In this document: piece after piece, positions 11,701-22,449 of the stretch
How positions within the stretch are numbered: position 1 is the first letter of the stretch
How the letters are laid out: each line of letters starts with the position of its first letter
Program-made: the position numbers and the translations under genes
Assembly (NCBI GenBank): GCA_038380435.1
Contig: JAWZYU010000011.1
Coordinates: forward strand, 88,512,501 to 88,576,500
Direction: 5' to 3'
Source: Ryuthela nishihirai
Lineage: Eukaryota > Arthropoda > Arachnida > Araneae > Heptathelidae
Length of the DNA: 64,000 bases
Notes under the pieces: generated by a model
The model's database searches: none
What the model saw: the letters and a program-made list of their open reading frames with translations, nothing else
What the model was told of the DNA's origin: nothing

Positions 11701-12115
11701 CAAAACATGGACCCTTTGTAAGCAGGATAACAAGAAACTTGATGCCTTTGATTTTAGATGCTTACACAGTGTCTTGCGCATTAGGTGGTTTGACTTTGTA
11801 AGTAATGATGAGGTTAGAAGAAGGAGTCATCAACCTCTATTGAGCAGCATATTGTGCAGAGAGAGACTGCGTTGGTTTGGCCATGTTGCCCGTATGCATA
11901 TCTGCAGATTGGCAAAGAAGATTATGAACAGTGTGCCTAAGTGTTTCAGTAAAAGGGGAAGACCCAGGATGCGATGGCCAGACAATTTCAAACAGGACCT
12001 TGCTAGAATTGGTCTAGAATGGCCAATCGCAGCAGTTGTAGCTCAAAAGAGACACGTCTGGAGAGGAAAATTACGCAATCTGGTTGGACCTCCACAGCTG
12101 ATGTCTGCATGAGGA
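8722..12115 (+). mobile_element. RTE-1 LINE, nearly full-length decayed copy
   Basis: The family 5' leader (TAGGCATAAACTGGAAGG, CCAATCCCCAGTGATGATGC) starts at 8722. The endonuclease remnant follows at 9342-9722, with GTWNVRTLHRHYSLDVLTHE and LDLQETRWTGKG. A GDFN-type site is near 9843. RT pieces include FKKGDRSSCENYRGISLLSV near 10780, GVRQGC near 11200 and YADD at about 11328. The basic C-terminal segment RERLRWFGHVARM with KRGRPRMRW is at 11860-11980. Compared with the 14158 copy it has many frameshifts and stops, and a deletion of about 80 codons at about 10700, where 'MASWVQNF' jumps to 'FYDKGHVPK'. The conserved D of the palm motif in SFIDFKK is followed by a broken segment. It ends CAGCTGATGTCTGCATGAGG without a long trinucleotide tail. 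Confidence 0.92.
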
Positions 12116-13048
12116 TTTTTTATGCATGTAGGTATTAAGAATTTAATCACAGATGCTTGTTGGAACAGACAGTTAAAAATTGCCCACTTTTTTAAGAAGT
12201 AAACTGTAATACACAGTAAATTTCTTTCAAAATGATTATTTTGTAGTGTGCAACTATCACTGCGCTTTTTGTGTCGGTATTTCAGTATAAGGAATATATT
12301 TTGGTCACCTTTCGATTTCATTATACTTTCACTATAAATAGTTGTTCCTATTGGATGAATAAAATTGAGTGCTCTGGAAAATACTATATTTTATGAATAG
12401 TTTTAATTTTCAAGATATTGAGTATGAAGAGAATTAAATATGATTGCATATTACCGGAATAGGCATCTGGCCATCAATTTGTTGACTTATATGTAATCAT
12501 TTCTCTATATTTCATTTAATGTGTAGTTGTAGTATTAATGTGTAATGCTAGTTGGCGAAGCTCTTTATGAGGTTTTTATTCTCAAATCATTAACATTTAT
12601 TCCGGGTAAACTATCACATATTATATTCCCATTCCTCAATATTAGCATGTCAAATTTGCAATGGAACCGACAGAACTTAAAGTATAACATAATCGTGAAT
12701 GAATTGCAGTTTACAGGCCTTTGTTTTCGTTGCCTTAGTCCAGAATTTGTTCCGAATATATCTTATATTTGTTGTCGAATATTTCTTATGGTAAGAAAAA
12801 ATTTCCTTTTCAATTTCGTAAGAGGTTCAGAAAAGTGATTTATTTTTCAGTAAAATAGAAAATTTATTCTTTTAGCTATGGCATTTGTAAATGAATGTAA
12901 AATAGACTGGTTAACGAGGTCGAGCATTCATTATTTCGCAACACAATATTGCAAATGGAATATTATTGTGTCAACAACTGAATCCTCTTTGATGAAACAT
13001 AAGAGTTTCCCTTCTACTATTTTCATTTTTGCCATGTCCCTTATCAAG
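12116..13048. other. Non-coding stretch
   Basis: AT-rich, nothing recognised. A 97-codon Met frame at 12545-12838 has no family resemblance and is not supported as a gene. Confidence 0.4.
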
Positions 13049-13143
13049 TGAAGCAGAAGGTCCTGTCGGTTCCGGTGAGAGAGCTGAAATGGAAGAATAT
13101 TCATTGTGCGGGGATATCTAAGCACACAGGCAAGACAGCAGAG
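13049..13143 (+). CDS. Exon-like segment with both splice sites, unknown protein
   Basis: A 95-bp segment follows a pyrimidine-rich tract ending ..GTCCCTTATCAAG (AG 13047-13048) and is followed by a good donor, GAG|GTAGGTG (intron from 13144). One frame is open throughout and encodes KQKVLSVPVRELKWKNIHC followed by AGISKHTGKTAE. The segment is more GC-rich than the flanks. No homologous family is recognised and no companion exon was found within several kb. It could be an internal exon of an unknown gene or a chance arrangement. Confidence 0.3.
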
Positions 13144-13689
13144 GTAGGTGAAATTTTATCCATTGCATTGAAATATTCACATGAATTTAATAGTAAGACT
13201 CATATTCTAAATACCATGTCGTTTTGCTCCATATAGCTATATTTGATTAATCAGAAAAATACTTTTTTGTACGCAAGTGTTTATACATTTTCGAGACCTA
13301 TGCGCGGTTGATTTCATAGTTCTGATTAATAAAAAGTTTTCGTTTTGTAAAAAATTAAAACTCGGATATTTAACAGTTCATAATTTCTATGTAACTTTGT
13401 TTTACCTTCAAAATTTATTATGTCTCTGAAGGTACGAATTCGAAGTAGTGAGAGATTCAGAATATGCAACAATGTTTAATTAGTGCTTTTCCAAATAAAT
13501 ATTTATATTTTATTACTTCGTAAAAGTAACCGTTGTATTTTTACACGCCTGCAAACCATAGAATTCAAATTGGAGCTCTCTATGTTACTTCTTGATTACC
13601 CACTGCGGTATCAATATTTCAATTTTTAATCGCAAATTATACTGAATATTTAAACCTGAATTACAGTGACATTGTCTTTAAATAAAATA

Positions 13690-13879
13690 AAAAATATAAA
13701 TACCTCCTCAAGCAGCTGCTTGCCACAGAGGTCTGACAGGAGGCTGTCAGTTTATATGCCATAGTAGAAGGTCTGTGAGGATGGCAGGCCCTCAGCAGAA
13801 AAACGACACAAACATCCATGCCTTATACCCGGGGCTCGAACCCAGGTCCCTTAGATCAGTAGCCAAGCGCGCTAGCATA
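13690..13879 (-). mobile_element. SINE-1 copy, head truncated
   Basis: Minus-oriented. On + it reads TACCTCCTCAAGCAGCTGCT, then GCCACAGAGGTCTGACAGG, and a box-B-like GGGCTCGAACCCAGG near 13835. The extreme 5' head (CGGCCACGGGACGG on +) is missing. The A/T-rich tail is at the left. Confidence 0.9.
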
Positions 13880-14155
13880 ACCAAATTAAAAGTAACAGAA
13901 AATTCGAAAATTTGCAATCGCATTACTTTGTTAGTAATTATTTAAACTGAAAATTATTTGTAATTATGTTTTAGAACAGAATTTGAATAACTACAGATGG
14001 ACAGAAGACAAAGGGAAAAAAAGTTCCTGTCTTGAAAATCACTATTCTGCTTTCATGAAAATCTATATTCTGTTTTATATATGTGTAAAGAAATTACCTT
14101 ATTTAAATGCAATATTTACCCAACTAGGTAGAATTCTTAAGAAATGTTTCGATAT

Positions 14156-14251
<96 letters not shown>
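14156..14251. repeat. (ATC)32 microsatellite, the tail of RTE-1
   Basis: About 32 uninterrupted ATC triplets. On the minus strand this is a (GAT)n tail directly joined to the 3' end of the RTE-1 copy. The absence of interruptions implies recent expansion or a young tail. Apparent poly-Ser and poly-Asp frames here are translation of the repeat. Confidence 0.97.
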
Positions 14252-14252
<1 letters not shown>

Positions 14253-14264
14253 AGCAGCCATGGG

Positions 14265-16415
14265 CTACGGAGGTCCAACCAGACCGCGCAGTTTAATTCT
14301 CCAAGCATATCTGTCCTGAGCTACATCTCCTGCATCCGGCCACTGTACACCAATTCTAACAAGGTCCTGTTTGACATTGTCTGCCCACCGCATCCTAGGT
14401 CTCCCCCTCCTTCTGAGGCCTCTAGGCACACTGTTCATAACCCTATTCGCCAATCTATGATTATCCATACGGGCAACATGGCCAAACCAGCGGAGTCTCT
14501 CTCTGCACAATATGCTGCTTAAAGGAGGTTGCAGACTCCTTTGCCTAACCTCATCATTAGTTACAAAGTTAAATCACCTAATACCCAAGATACTGCGTAA
14601 GCATCTAGAATCAAAAGCATCTAGTTTCCTGTTATCTTGCTTACACAGCGTCCAAGTTTCACTACCATAACTAACCCTAGAAAGAACCAAACTATTATAC
14701 AGTCTAATTTTAGTCTTTAGGTGTATACGCCTATTTCTCCACAATCTCCATAGATTCTTAAAAGTCCCGGCAGCAATACCTATTCGTATGTTAATCTCAT
14801 GCCGCACATCACCAGTATCAGTTACGCAGCTCCCAAGGTAATTAAACTGTGACACCTGCTCAAGACTGCAACCATTCAGATTAACTGAATCACAACCTGC
14901 CTGACCAATTTTAATCACTTTAGTTTTCTCTCTGTTTATAACCAAACCTACTGTACTATCAGTCTCATCAACAGTTCGAATGAAAGAGTTCATCTCATCA
15001 ACATCATTTGCCAAAAGGGCTAAATCATCAGCATAATCTAAATCAGAAATTTTCGTATCTCCAGCCCATTTAAGGTCAAAAGCTTTCCCTTGAAGTGAAT
15101 TTCGCATAACATAATCAACAACCAAACTAAAGAGAAAAGGAGACAAATTGCACCCTTGTCGAACACCAGAAGTAATGCTAAACCAAGTGCTACAAGACTT
15201 ACCAACTCTCACACATGACTCAGTGTTATTATAGAGAGCTTTCATTATGTTAACTAACTTGTCTGGTATACCATATGATCTCACAATCAACCACAAATTA
15301 TGACGATCAACAGAGTCGAAAGCCTTTTTGAAATCAACAAAGCTAGCAACCAAAGGTTTCTGAAACTCTAAACATTTCTCTAGAATCTGCCTAAGTGAAA
15401 ATATCTGATCTACACATCCCCTACCACTTCTGAATCCACATTGCTCATCACGCAATTGCCTGTCAACCAGATTCTTAATTCTATTAAGCACAATCTTGGA
15501 AAGAACTTTACCTGGAACGGAGAATAGGCTGATACCCCTATAGTTATCACAAGAACTGCGATCACCTTTTTTGAAAATAGGGATAATAATAGCTCTGGTA
15601 AAATCTTTAGGAACCATGCCTTTATCATAAAAGTTATTCAAAATTTCAGTCATCCAAATGGTAACTGAAACATTCCCAGCTCTAAGCATTTCCGTAGTAA
15701 TTTCATCCACCCCTGGGGATTTATGAAGTTTAAGTTTAGAAATAGCCAAACTAACTTCAGATTGTGTTATAGGGCGAACATTAAAGCCAACAATGCATCT
15801 ATCATCATTGCAAACAATGGGAGTAGAACTAACCACATTGTTTAGAACATCACTGAAATGCTCAGCCCACCTAGCCATGACAGAATCCTCACCTTCTATA
15901 ACCTTGCCTTGTTTATCCTTCAATCCCTGTATACCTGTTCGTTTTCTACCACACAAAACATTAACTATCTGGTATAGCTCTCTGCTGTTGTGCTGTCTAA
16001 CAGCTTCCTCAGCTTTGTCAGCAAGGCCATCAAGCCAAAGATTCTTATCAGTAGCTAACTGATCCTTTACACGTTTATTAAGTTCTTTGTAATGCTTTCT
16101 ATTAGGACTAGTAGGGTACTGATTAAGGACATTCCTGCAGTTCCTTCTTTCTGAAATAAGCTCAAGTGCCTTATCACTTAAATAATTCTGCCTCCTCTGC
16201 TCCTTTTTCCCTAAAAGAGTACTGTTAGTTTCCAAAAAAGCCTGTTTAAAATGGCCCCATTCTTCCTCAACTTCAGTAGTAAGCATACCATGATTGTCAT
16301 AATGACTAAGTAACCTATCATGGTAAGCTCTAGCTATAACTGGGTCTTTCAGAGCATCAGTATTAAAGGTAAATTTTTTAACCCTAGCACAACACTTTTT
16401 AAGTTTAAGTTGCAA
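14265..16415 (-). pseudogene. RTE-1 reverse transcriptase and C-terminal region
   Basis: The RT part of the single RTE-1 polyprotein. From the first Met (16415) it runs 613 codons to a TGA at 14574-14576. The same frame then continues to a stop at 14265, so the TGA is a point nonsense: the other copies have Trp there. Seen motifs by residue: NYRGISLFSVPGKVLS at 291-306, SFVDFKKAFD at 358-367 (palm aspartate), SGVRQGCNLSP at 416-426, and YADD at 461-464 (catalytic aspartates). After the nonsense codon comes RERLRWFGHVARM and RRRGRPRMRWADN, the basic C-terminal segment typical of RTE proteins. The product would copy element RNA at the nicked target. The frame is offset from the endonuclease frame by a 2-base deletion near 16480. 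Confidence 0.95.
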
Positions 16416-16458
16416 GACACTTTTAACAAGGTAATGGTCAGATCCAATTTCAGCTCCC

Positions 16459-17433
16459 CTATATGCCCTGGTATTTAACAGAACTAGCCCATTTGCTGTT
16501 AATTAATATATAATCAATCGTATTCCTATGCAGCCCATCAGGTGAAACCCACGTGTATTTATGTATGTCGCGGTGTTTGTAATATGTGTTAGTTATTCTG
16601 AAACCATTGAGTTTACTTACCTGTAGGAGACGTTGCCCATTACCATTGCAGCTACCAATACCAAAAGGGCCTATCACCCCTCCCCAAAGATCAGAGTCAG
16701 TACCAACTTTGGCATTGAAGTCACCTAGAACAAGGGTAATATCTCCTTTCTTGACTGATTTCAAAATATCCTGTAGTTGTCCGTAAAACCTTTCCTTCTC
16801 ATCCTCATCAGAATCCTCAGTGGGGGCATAACAGCAGATAACATTCAAGTCTTTAATGCTTGTCTGAAATTTTGCTGAAAGAAACCTTTCATTAATGCAC
16901 TCATATCCTAGAAGAGCATCACTAGCATGTCTGCTGAGCAGCAGACCCACGCCTTGGTGATGCTTTCCATCCTCCCTCCCTGTAAAGAGAAATTTAAAGT
17001 TATTTTTAAGTATCTCACCTTTACCTGTCCATCTGGTCTCTTGCAAGCCTAGAATATCTAGGTTATAGCGCTGGAATTCCTGCATGAGGACATCAAGAGA
17101 ATAATCTCTATGTAATGTCCTCACGTTCCACGTTCCTGCAGAGAGAAAATGATTAGTAGGATTTTTAAAGAAATTAGGTTTATTGAGATTGGTAGGGCCA
17201 ACAATATCAAACAGCCCCCTGATCGCAGGCATGGGGCAAAGACCCGTTCCTCCTCCGCTAAAGGCTGAAGTCACCGATGCTGGTAGGAACTTCAGGCACC
17301 ACCTTTTCAAGTGGACTTTTTCAAGAGCCACATGGCCTGCCTGAGACGCATTACTCCAGTTTAGGCTTGACGATGCCCAACTAGCTACGTAAGGTTCAGG
17401 TACCTGCGATGGCCTCTGATTAGGATTATCCAC
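16459..17433 (-). CDS. RTE-1 apurinic-type endonuclease domain
   Basis: 324 codons, the N-terminal half of the RTE-1 protein. The exonuclease-endonuclease-phosphatase fold is recognisable: GTWNVRTLHR at 100-109, LGLQETRW at 129-135 with the catalytic Glu, CYAPTEDSDEDE at 201-212, LVLGDFNAKVG at 234-244 and NTIDYILI at 304-311. The usual final S-D-H motif is not in this frame: it lies just past the stop in the next frame (GSDHYLV). This shows that a 2-base deletion near 16480 cut the original protein in two. The enzyme nicks chromosomal DNA to prime reverse transcription. The first ~95 residues have no recognised domain, and the start chosen is the first Met. Similar domains are often annotated in genomes as craniofacial development protein 2-like. 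Confidence 0.93.
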   Translation of the reverse strand: MDNPNQRPSQVPEPYVASWASSSLNWSNASQAGHVALEKVHLKRWCLKFLPASVTSAFSGGGTGLCPMPAIRGLFDIVGPTNLNKPNFFKNPTNHFLSAGTWNVRTLHRDYSLDVLMQEFQRYNLDILGLQETRWTGKGEILKNNFKFLFTGREDGKHHQGVGLLLSRHASDALLGYECINERFLSAKFQTSIKDLNVICCYAPTEDSDEDEKERFYGQLQDILKSVKKGDITLVLGDFNAKVGTDSDLWGGVIGPFGIGSCNGNGQRLLQVSKLNGFRITNTYYKHRDIHKYTWVSPDGLHRNTIDYILINSKWASSVKYQGI

Positions 17434-17725
17434 CAGCTGATATAAGGTATCCCATGCCTCTGTTCACTTAGAGCTGGCAACCCAGAAGCAAACAGAAAAC
17501 ACAGCGGCAGACTCTTCCTCAACAGAGGCCCACCAGTGCAGCAAGTCCAGGATCAATAATCAAGCTCAAATCCATAAACAAGTCCAGTCTAGTAGGTATA
17601 AATGGTCAGCACCAGGACCCTGTGAAGTTGACCACTCCTCAGCAGGGTTGAAAAAAAAGAAAAAAATGGCCATAGATGACCAGATCAGCAGGCCATACTG
17701 AACTGGCAGCCCTCCCCTTCCGTTC

Positions 17726-17755
17726 CCTTCCAAAAGAGAATATCTCTTTTGAAAG
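17726..17755 (-). promoter_or_regulatory. Hairpin in RTE-1 leader
   Basis: CCTTCCAAAAGAGA / TCTCTTTTGAAAGG (read on +) can fold with a 2-3-nt loop and one bulge. The 8722 copy keeps pairing in the same place (CAAAAGAAA/ACTCTTTTG), and the 59033 copy keeps a weaker version. Its role is unknown; it may be an RNA structure in the 5' untranslated region. Confidence 0.45.
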
Positions 17756-18213
17756 GTACTAACGGCCTGCACGACGAGAAGACGGGGTCGGACATTAGGT
17801 GCTAGACCTGGCCGGTTCTGTGCATCATCACTGGGGATTGGTACGTATACGAGTATTTTGATATATATTTCAAGAAATCATATAGGTATACACTTTGTGG
17901 AAAAGAAACGCATTTCATTATGAATTGTTTAATTTTGTTCCCCTACCTTTACGTGATGAAATCTTAAGACAAAGTTCTATGTGCAAGAATAGCCATCCGC
18001 TTCTTACAGTAAAAAATCAGAAAGTGTCCTTGATGGGAGGCTTCTCTATATCATTTGAAACTGTCCGGTCGATTCCCTTCCGCAAATATATTTAAATTTC
18101 GGTTAGTTTATTGTGCAGCAAAATGTGTCTTAAACGAGTTGCGTTATATCAGTATTTCACATTTTTTAACAAGGCAATGTGACGTACGCTCATAACTTTA
18201 AAAAGGAAAAAAA

Positions 18214-18417
18214 GTATAAATAAATACCTCCTCAAGCAGCTGCTTGCCACAGAGGTCTGACAGGAGCCTGTCAGTTTATATGCCATAGTAGAAGATCTGT
18301 GAGAATGGCAGGACCTGAGCAGAAAAACGACACTAACCTCCATGCCTTATCCGGAGCTCGAACCCAGGTCCCTTAGATAAGTAACCAAGCGCGCTAACCA
18401 CTCGCCACGGGACGGCT
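18214..18417 (-). mobile_element. SINE-1 copy, full length
   Basis: Minus-oriented and includes the complete tRNA-like head (on +: CGAACCCAGGTCCCTTAG, then CTAACCACTCGCCACGGGAC). The 3' end on + reads TACCTCCTCAAGCAGCTGCT with an A/T-rich tail on the left. Confidence 0.92.
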
Positions 18418-19670
18418 CGCGAATAAATAATATAATAGTTTAAATCCAGTTTTAGCTTAATGCATTTATCTTGTCAAAACGGAAAAAGGCGTTACTAACA
18501 AAAAACAGATTGTATAGAGTAGGATAATAAGAACTTGGTACTGGAGGCTGCATTAAATGAAGGCACAGCATTTAATATAATACTGTATCTTCAATATGAA
18601 TGTTGGATCTTCATTCTTAAGTAGGTTTTCTTACAATCCAAAGAACGTGTTTAAATTTCTCAAATACTCCATGTTTTATGCAGATTAGGTTAGATTAACA
18701 GAAAACTAAATTGAAGCAGAAACTAATTGAAGCACCTACAACGAATTGTAAATGAGCAATTACTGTCGCTTCAAGTAATTAATGGTTAAATACAAGTTAT
18801 AGTTTAAGAAAATTGACTTGTATATTCGAAAGCTAAGGAAATTTCTTTGCGATCCAGTGGTCTGAAAAATTGAACATCGTTAGCATGACGAGTAGTGGAT
18901 CGATCAAATAATATGCACAGCATCTGGTGTATTTAAGATTCACCATGCTTATTAAAGAAGAATAACACTTTCCTCCAGTTACAGCCTAATCATGAGTTTT
19001 TTATCTAGCATGTTGAATCATTTCTAAATTATTAACTTCATGCAAAATATAAATTTCAGTTACCATTTTAGTCGCATTTATCAATAAAAGCTGTCTTGAA
19101 ATTCTAAACGATCGAAGCGAAAGTGTTTTTGCGACCGTAGGAGCATGGGTATAGATACAATTGGTTACTATGATTCCCAATCTTTACCACGCCAACCTTC
19201 CAATTCCCATTCTTTCTCCCAACTCCCTATCAAATCTAGTCTTTCCTGAAAATTCTCTTCTCATCACTGATTGGTATATTTTAACTAAAATAAATGTTTC
19301 CGCAAGGTGGACTCCTAAAAAGTAAAGGACGATATACATCTATAGTTCTTTATCTGTGGTTCATTTATGGTCACTTTACGATTTGAATCTGAAAACGTGG
19401 GTGTAGAAATTCAAACGCTCCAGAAATTTTTATATGACGAACAGCGAATTTCATCTTGTGTTCAGTATGAGATAACCAGTGTTGCCATACTGAAATAGCA
19501 TAATTCCAGCAAAAAGCAATAAAAATTAATGTGTTATATAATCGTTTAAATTGTGCTTTTCCCATTAAAATTTTTAATATTTTGAAACCAGTACGCCTAT
19601 CTCCTCTCATTTCCTACGATCGCTGAGTCCTAGGGGTGCGGGGGAATACAGCACTGCTCTATATTTAATG
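18418..19670. other. Non-coding stretch
   Basis: AT-rich. No coding-like frame, repeat family or RNA gene recognised. Confidence 0.45.
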
Positions 19671-21214
19671 TTAATGGTTCTCAAACTGTGGGTCGCAACG
19701 CTCAAACAGCTTGGAAAGGGTCGCAAAGCTCAGGTAGTTTATATTTACTGGTATATTTAGTGAACATTTTAAACAATATTTTAATAGTGTTTTGTAACAA
19801 ATTTATTGCTTAAAATGCAAGAAGATAATTTTATTAATTTTATCCTACGTAAATGAAATTATCAGATGTACGTCCTGAATTGTAGGCAAGAGGGAAGGAG
19901 AATAATAATTTGATGCTCCATTCTAGAGGGTCGAATAATTTTTATGTGCTATTCAACGGGACTGCATAATTTTTTAGAATCTTGGGGCCAAACTGTTTAT
20001 AAAACACTGCTTTATGTTTTAATTATGAGTTCAGTGGTATCGTGTAAAACACCACCATTCTTTCGTATAAAATTGCAGTCAGATGTGATATATTTTACCT
20101 ATCCGATATATTCGTAAAACTGAATTTGCTGAATAAACAGTTACAAGGAGAAAATTGTAATCTCATATCTTGCAAAGTGGCTATCACTGCTTTCCTTGGA
20201 ATTAATATGGGATGTCGCACGATGGAGCAGTTTCCCTCCTTGACCACCATTAACACCGAGCTACAAGATGACGAAATCTTTATTTACGTTGAATATTTCA
20301 AGAATTTGTACAATGATATGGAAGTTCGGTTCAGAGACCTTCTAGATATTAGCATTCCAGGTTGGGTGGTGAATCCGTTTGTAATATATACAGCTGATGT
20401 TAATATTGCATTACAAGAAAACCTCATTGAGTTACAGAGTGATCAAACAGCTCAAGCTAGATTCAAATATCGAAAAAAATAGTTTATGGAAAAGTAATGA
20501 AATTCCCAGATAATATCCACTACTCTGGGAGAAAGTAAAGTTATATATTATTGCTTTCCCCATATCTTATCTTGTTGAGTCTGGTTTTAGCAGAGTGCCT
20601 CACCTATTATCAAAAGCTCGTAACTGCCTTGATATTACAAAGATAGGTGATCAACGCTACAGCCAGATTTTGAAAAACTTGCGAGTTTGCATCAGCCATA
20701 AGGATCACAACCAAAAAAAATGTCAATCATAAAAAATATTTTTTGTTCTATATATTTTAGTTTTTAAGTTTTTTCTTTTTTGCAAATAAAGTACACTTCA
20801 TTAAATTTGATTTTTTGGTAGTCCTTACACACAAGAAATGGTCATTCTCAATTTTAAATGACAAATTAGCATACACGATATCTCGCAAAAAATTATATAT
20901 TTAAAAATGTCTTTCAATAACAAAAAGTTTTAGATAATTTCTTTTTCTTCAGAAATTCTTTTTTTAAATGAAATAAATTTTAAAATTTAATCAAATAAAA
21001 AACGTAGTCACAATTTTTTAATAATTAGTATTAAAATCTTTAGCTCTTAAAACTTCTTCACCAAACATTCTATAAAATAGTAAAATATGTTACAAAATAG
21101 TAAAAATGTTACAAAATTATAAAATATGTCTTTTCACTAATAACAGCTATAAGGGTTATTACCAAAATAAATTAGGGTCAGAAAGGGGCCATTAGCAAAA
21201 AAAAAGAACCACTG
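19671..21214 (+). mobile_element. hAT-type DNA transposon relic
   Basis: The left end reads AATGGTTCTCAAACTGTGGG with nearby GGGTCGCAA, and the right end AAAAAGAACCACTG. These match the CAGTGGTTCTCAA-type ends common in hAT elements carrying ZBED/FAM200-like transposases. The interior holds the C-terminal transposase remnant at 20126-20720. At about 1.5 kb the element lacks the N-terminal half. An exact 8-bp target duplication is not clear, so the ends are approximate. Confidence 0.6.
20126..20720 (+). pseudogene. hAT transposase C-terminus (FAM200/ZBED-like)
   Basis: The first frame, 118 codons from 20126, contains LNKQLQGENCNLI, EQFPSLTTI, VVNPFVIYTADV and LIELQSD, in the order seen in FAM200/ZBED5-type hAT proteins ('L-N-x-x-L-Q-G', 'NPF', 'LQ-x-E-L-I-E-L-Q-S-D'). 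After a stop at about 20480 and a shift, another frame carries KVKLYIIAFPISYLVESGFS, then LLSKARNCLDI and GDQRYSQILKNL. This is the hAT dimerisation region with its conserved FP-x-S-Y-L-x-E-x-G-F-S core. The stop and frameshift make it non-functional as seen. The upstream BED finger and the first catalytic residues are absent. Confidence 0.8.
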
Positions 21215-21313
21215 GTTTAAACTAAGAATTAAAGTTTGATTGGTCAGACCATTGATCCATTTCAAGTTTTCTGACTGACGAAAAGGTATATAATAACCAT
21301 TACCAGGCTCAGT

Positions 21314-21705
21314 TGGGTTGGGTTGGGTTGTTTTACCTCTGAGCGGCACTTTTTTGCACACCATGGGCTAAATGGCCAGGTCACGTGGACCCCGAAGGCT
21401 CAGAGAAGGTTGGGGGAAGGGACCCACTGGAACAGCTGTTGGGAGATAGATGGTATCCTCCCGTCAAGGCTATCCAGCGTGTTCTTTAACGTGCACAGGG
21501 TATGGCTCTCCCGCACACGGGGCCACGGCTTAACGTCCCATCCGACGGACGGCGGCCTTTCCAAGCCCATCGGTGTCCCCTACTGACCGTGGGCAGGGCG
21601 GGGAATTTTGCGGAGATAAATCTCAACGCTTACCCAGCTGGGACTCGAACCTGGGAACTACAGATTACGAGCCTGGCGCGCTACCGACTGAGCCACCCCC
21701 GCCCC
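21314..21705 (-). mobile_element. SINE-2 copy, best preserved
   Basis: Flanked by a perfect 13-bp duplication, taccaggctcagt, at 21301-21313 and 21706-21718. On + it starts with TGGGTTGGGTTGGGTTG, meaning a (AACCC)n-type 3' tail on the minus strand. It then has GAGCGGCACTTTTTTGCACA, the central block TTCTTTAACGTGCACAGGGT, and ends with the tRNA-like head (GGGACTCGAACCTGGGAAC, then CTACCGACTGAGCCACC). The boxes would act as an internal RNA polymerase III promoter. Confidence 0.95.
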
Positions 21706-22015
21706 TACCAGGCTCAGTAATCCGCCATTGACAGTCCCTAGCTCTGATGAGAAAGACGGAGGAGAGGAGTATTGATCTCATGAAAAAAAACCTGTATTCA
21801 GTTGGCCAAGTTAGTAGCACCCTGAGAGGACCCCTGGATATAAAGCCACTGGTCAGCAGCATTGGTGGATGGTGCCGCCAGCGGGGAAGATCTCTCAGGT
21901 GACAACGGTGAAGGTAACTTGTCCTAAGTAGTTGGATGATTCCGAAGATAGCTAGTACTGGGCAGAAGAAGGCAACGGCAACCCACTTTTGTATCGATGC
22001 CAAGAAAACTATGTA

Positions 22016-22200
22016 CAGTCGCTCAAAACAATATCCGAACACTATAGTTGATTACAGAATTCAGAAAAAATATATTAGTGATCTGACAAGCTTAGTATGC
22101 TGTACACGAAGGTTGCCAAATTTCTAAAATATTCGTTGTCAGGAATTTTTCCTGAATTCTGTAATCAACCATAGTGTTCGGATATTGTTTTGAGCGACTG
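22016..22200. mobile_element. Tc1/mariner-type MITE with TA target duplication
   Basis: A 185-bp element with ~50-bp terminal inverted repeats. The left end is CAGTCGCTCAAAACAATATC and the right end is its complement GATATTGTTTTGAGCGACTG, flanked by TA at 22014-22015 and 22201-22202. There is no coding capacity. It sits inside the leader of the BovB-like LINE. A half copy lies at 56975-57040. Confidence 0.9.
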
Positions 22201-22449
22201 TATACGGGTTCGATAGAACATCCAGTTATTGCGCTGGAGGATGAGACCCCCAGTCGGAAAGCACGCCTATGGCTACTAGGGTACAGCTACAAACTGATTC
22301 GAGTAAATCTGGTAACTATTTGAGTAATAATGACGTGGATGCATCAAAATCAAAAGGAAGTTCAACCACCGATGTTGAACCACCAGCATGGTTGAAAGAT
22401 CAATCTCTAGCTTAATAAAGAAACACATCATTGGGTAGACATGGAATAT

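Larger units (their letters stand above)
14158..17855 (-). mobile_element. RTE-1 LINE, best copy
   Basis: A 3.7-kb RTE-clade non-LTR retrotransposon. In transcript order it has a leader (17855-17434), endonuclease frame (17433-16459), RT frame (16415-14265), a short 3' end GCCCATGGCTGCTTG, and a (GAT)n tail. A candidate 11-bp target duplication lies at 14147-14157 (tttcgatatat) and 17856-17866 (ttttgatatat), with one mismatch. Two other copies start with about 33 extra bases (TAGGCATAAACTGGAAG...), so this copy is probably slightly 5' truncated. Such elements nick DNA with their AP-like endonuclease and copy their RNA at the nick. This copy carries a 2-base deletion and one nonsense codon, so it is probably dead in its present form, though it looks young. 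Confidence 0.95.

Noticed and set aside
12545..12838. 97-codon Met frame
   Set aside because: AT-driven composition, no family, no splice or promoter context.
13983..14522. 179-codon frame with a long poly-Ser tract (and the opposite poly-Asp frame)
   Set aside because: It is the translation of the (ATC)n tail of RTE-1 and flanking element sequence, not a gene.
14158..17855. Possible self-cleaving ribozyme at the RTE-1 5' end
   Set aside because: Some RTE and R2 elements have HDV-like ribozymes, but I could not fit the required nested pairings to the leaders of the three copies.
19664..21222. 8-bp target duplication for the hAT relic
   Set aside because: Candidate flanks (atttaatg, gtttaaac) agree at too few positions to count.
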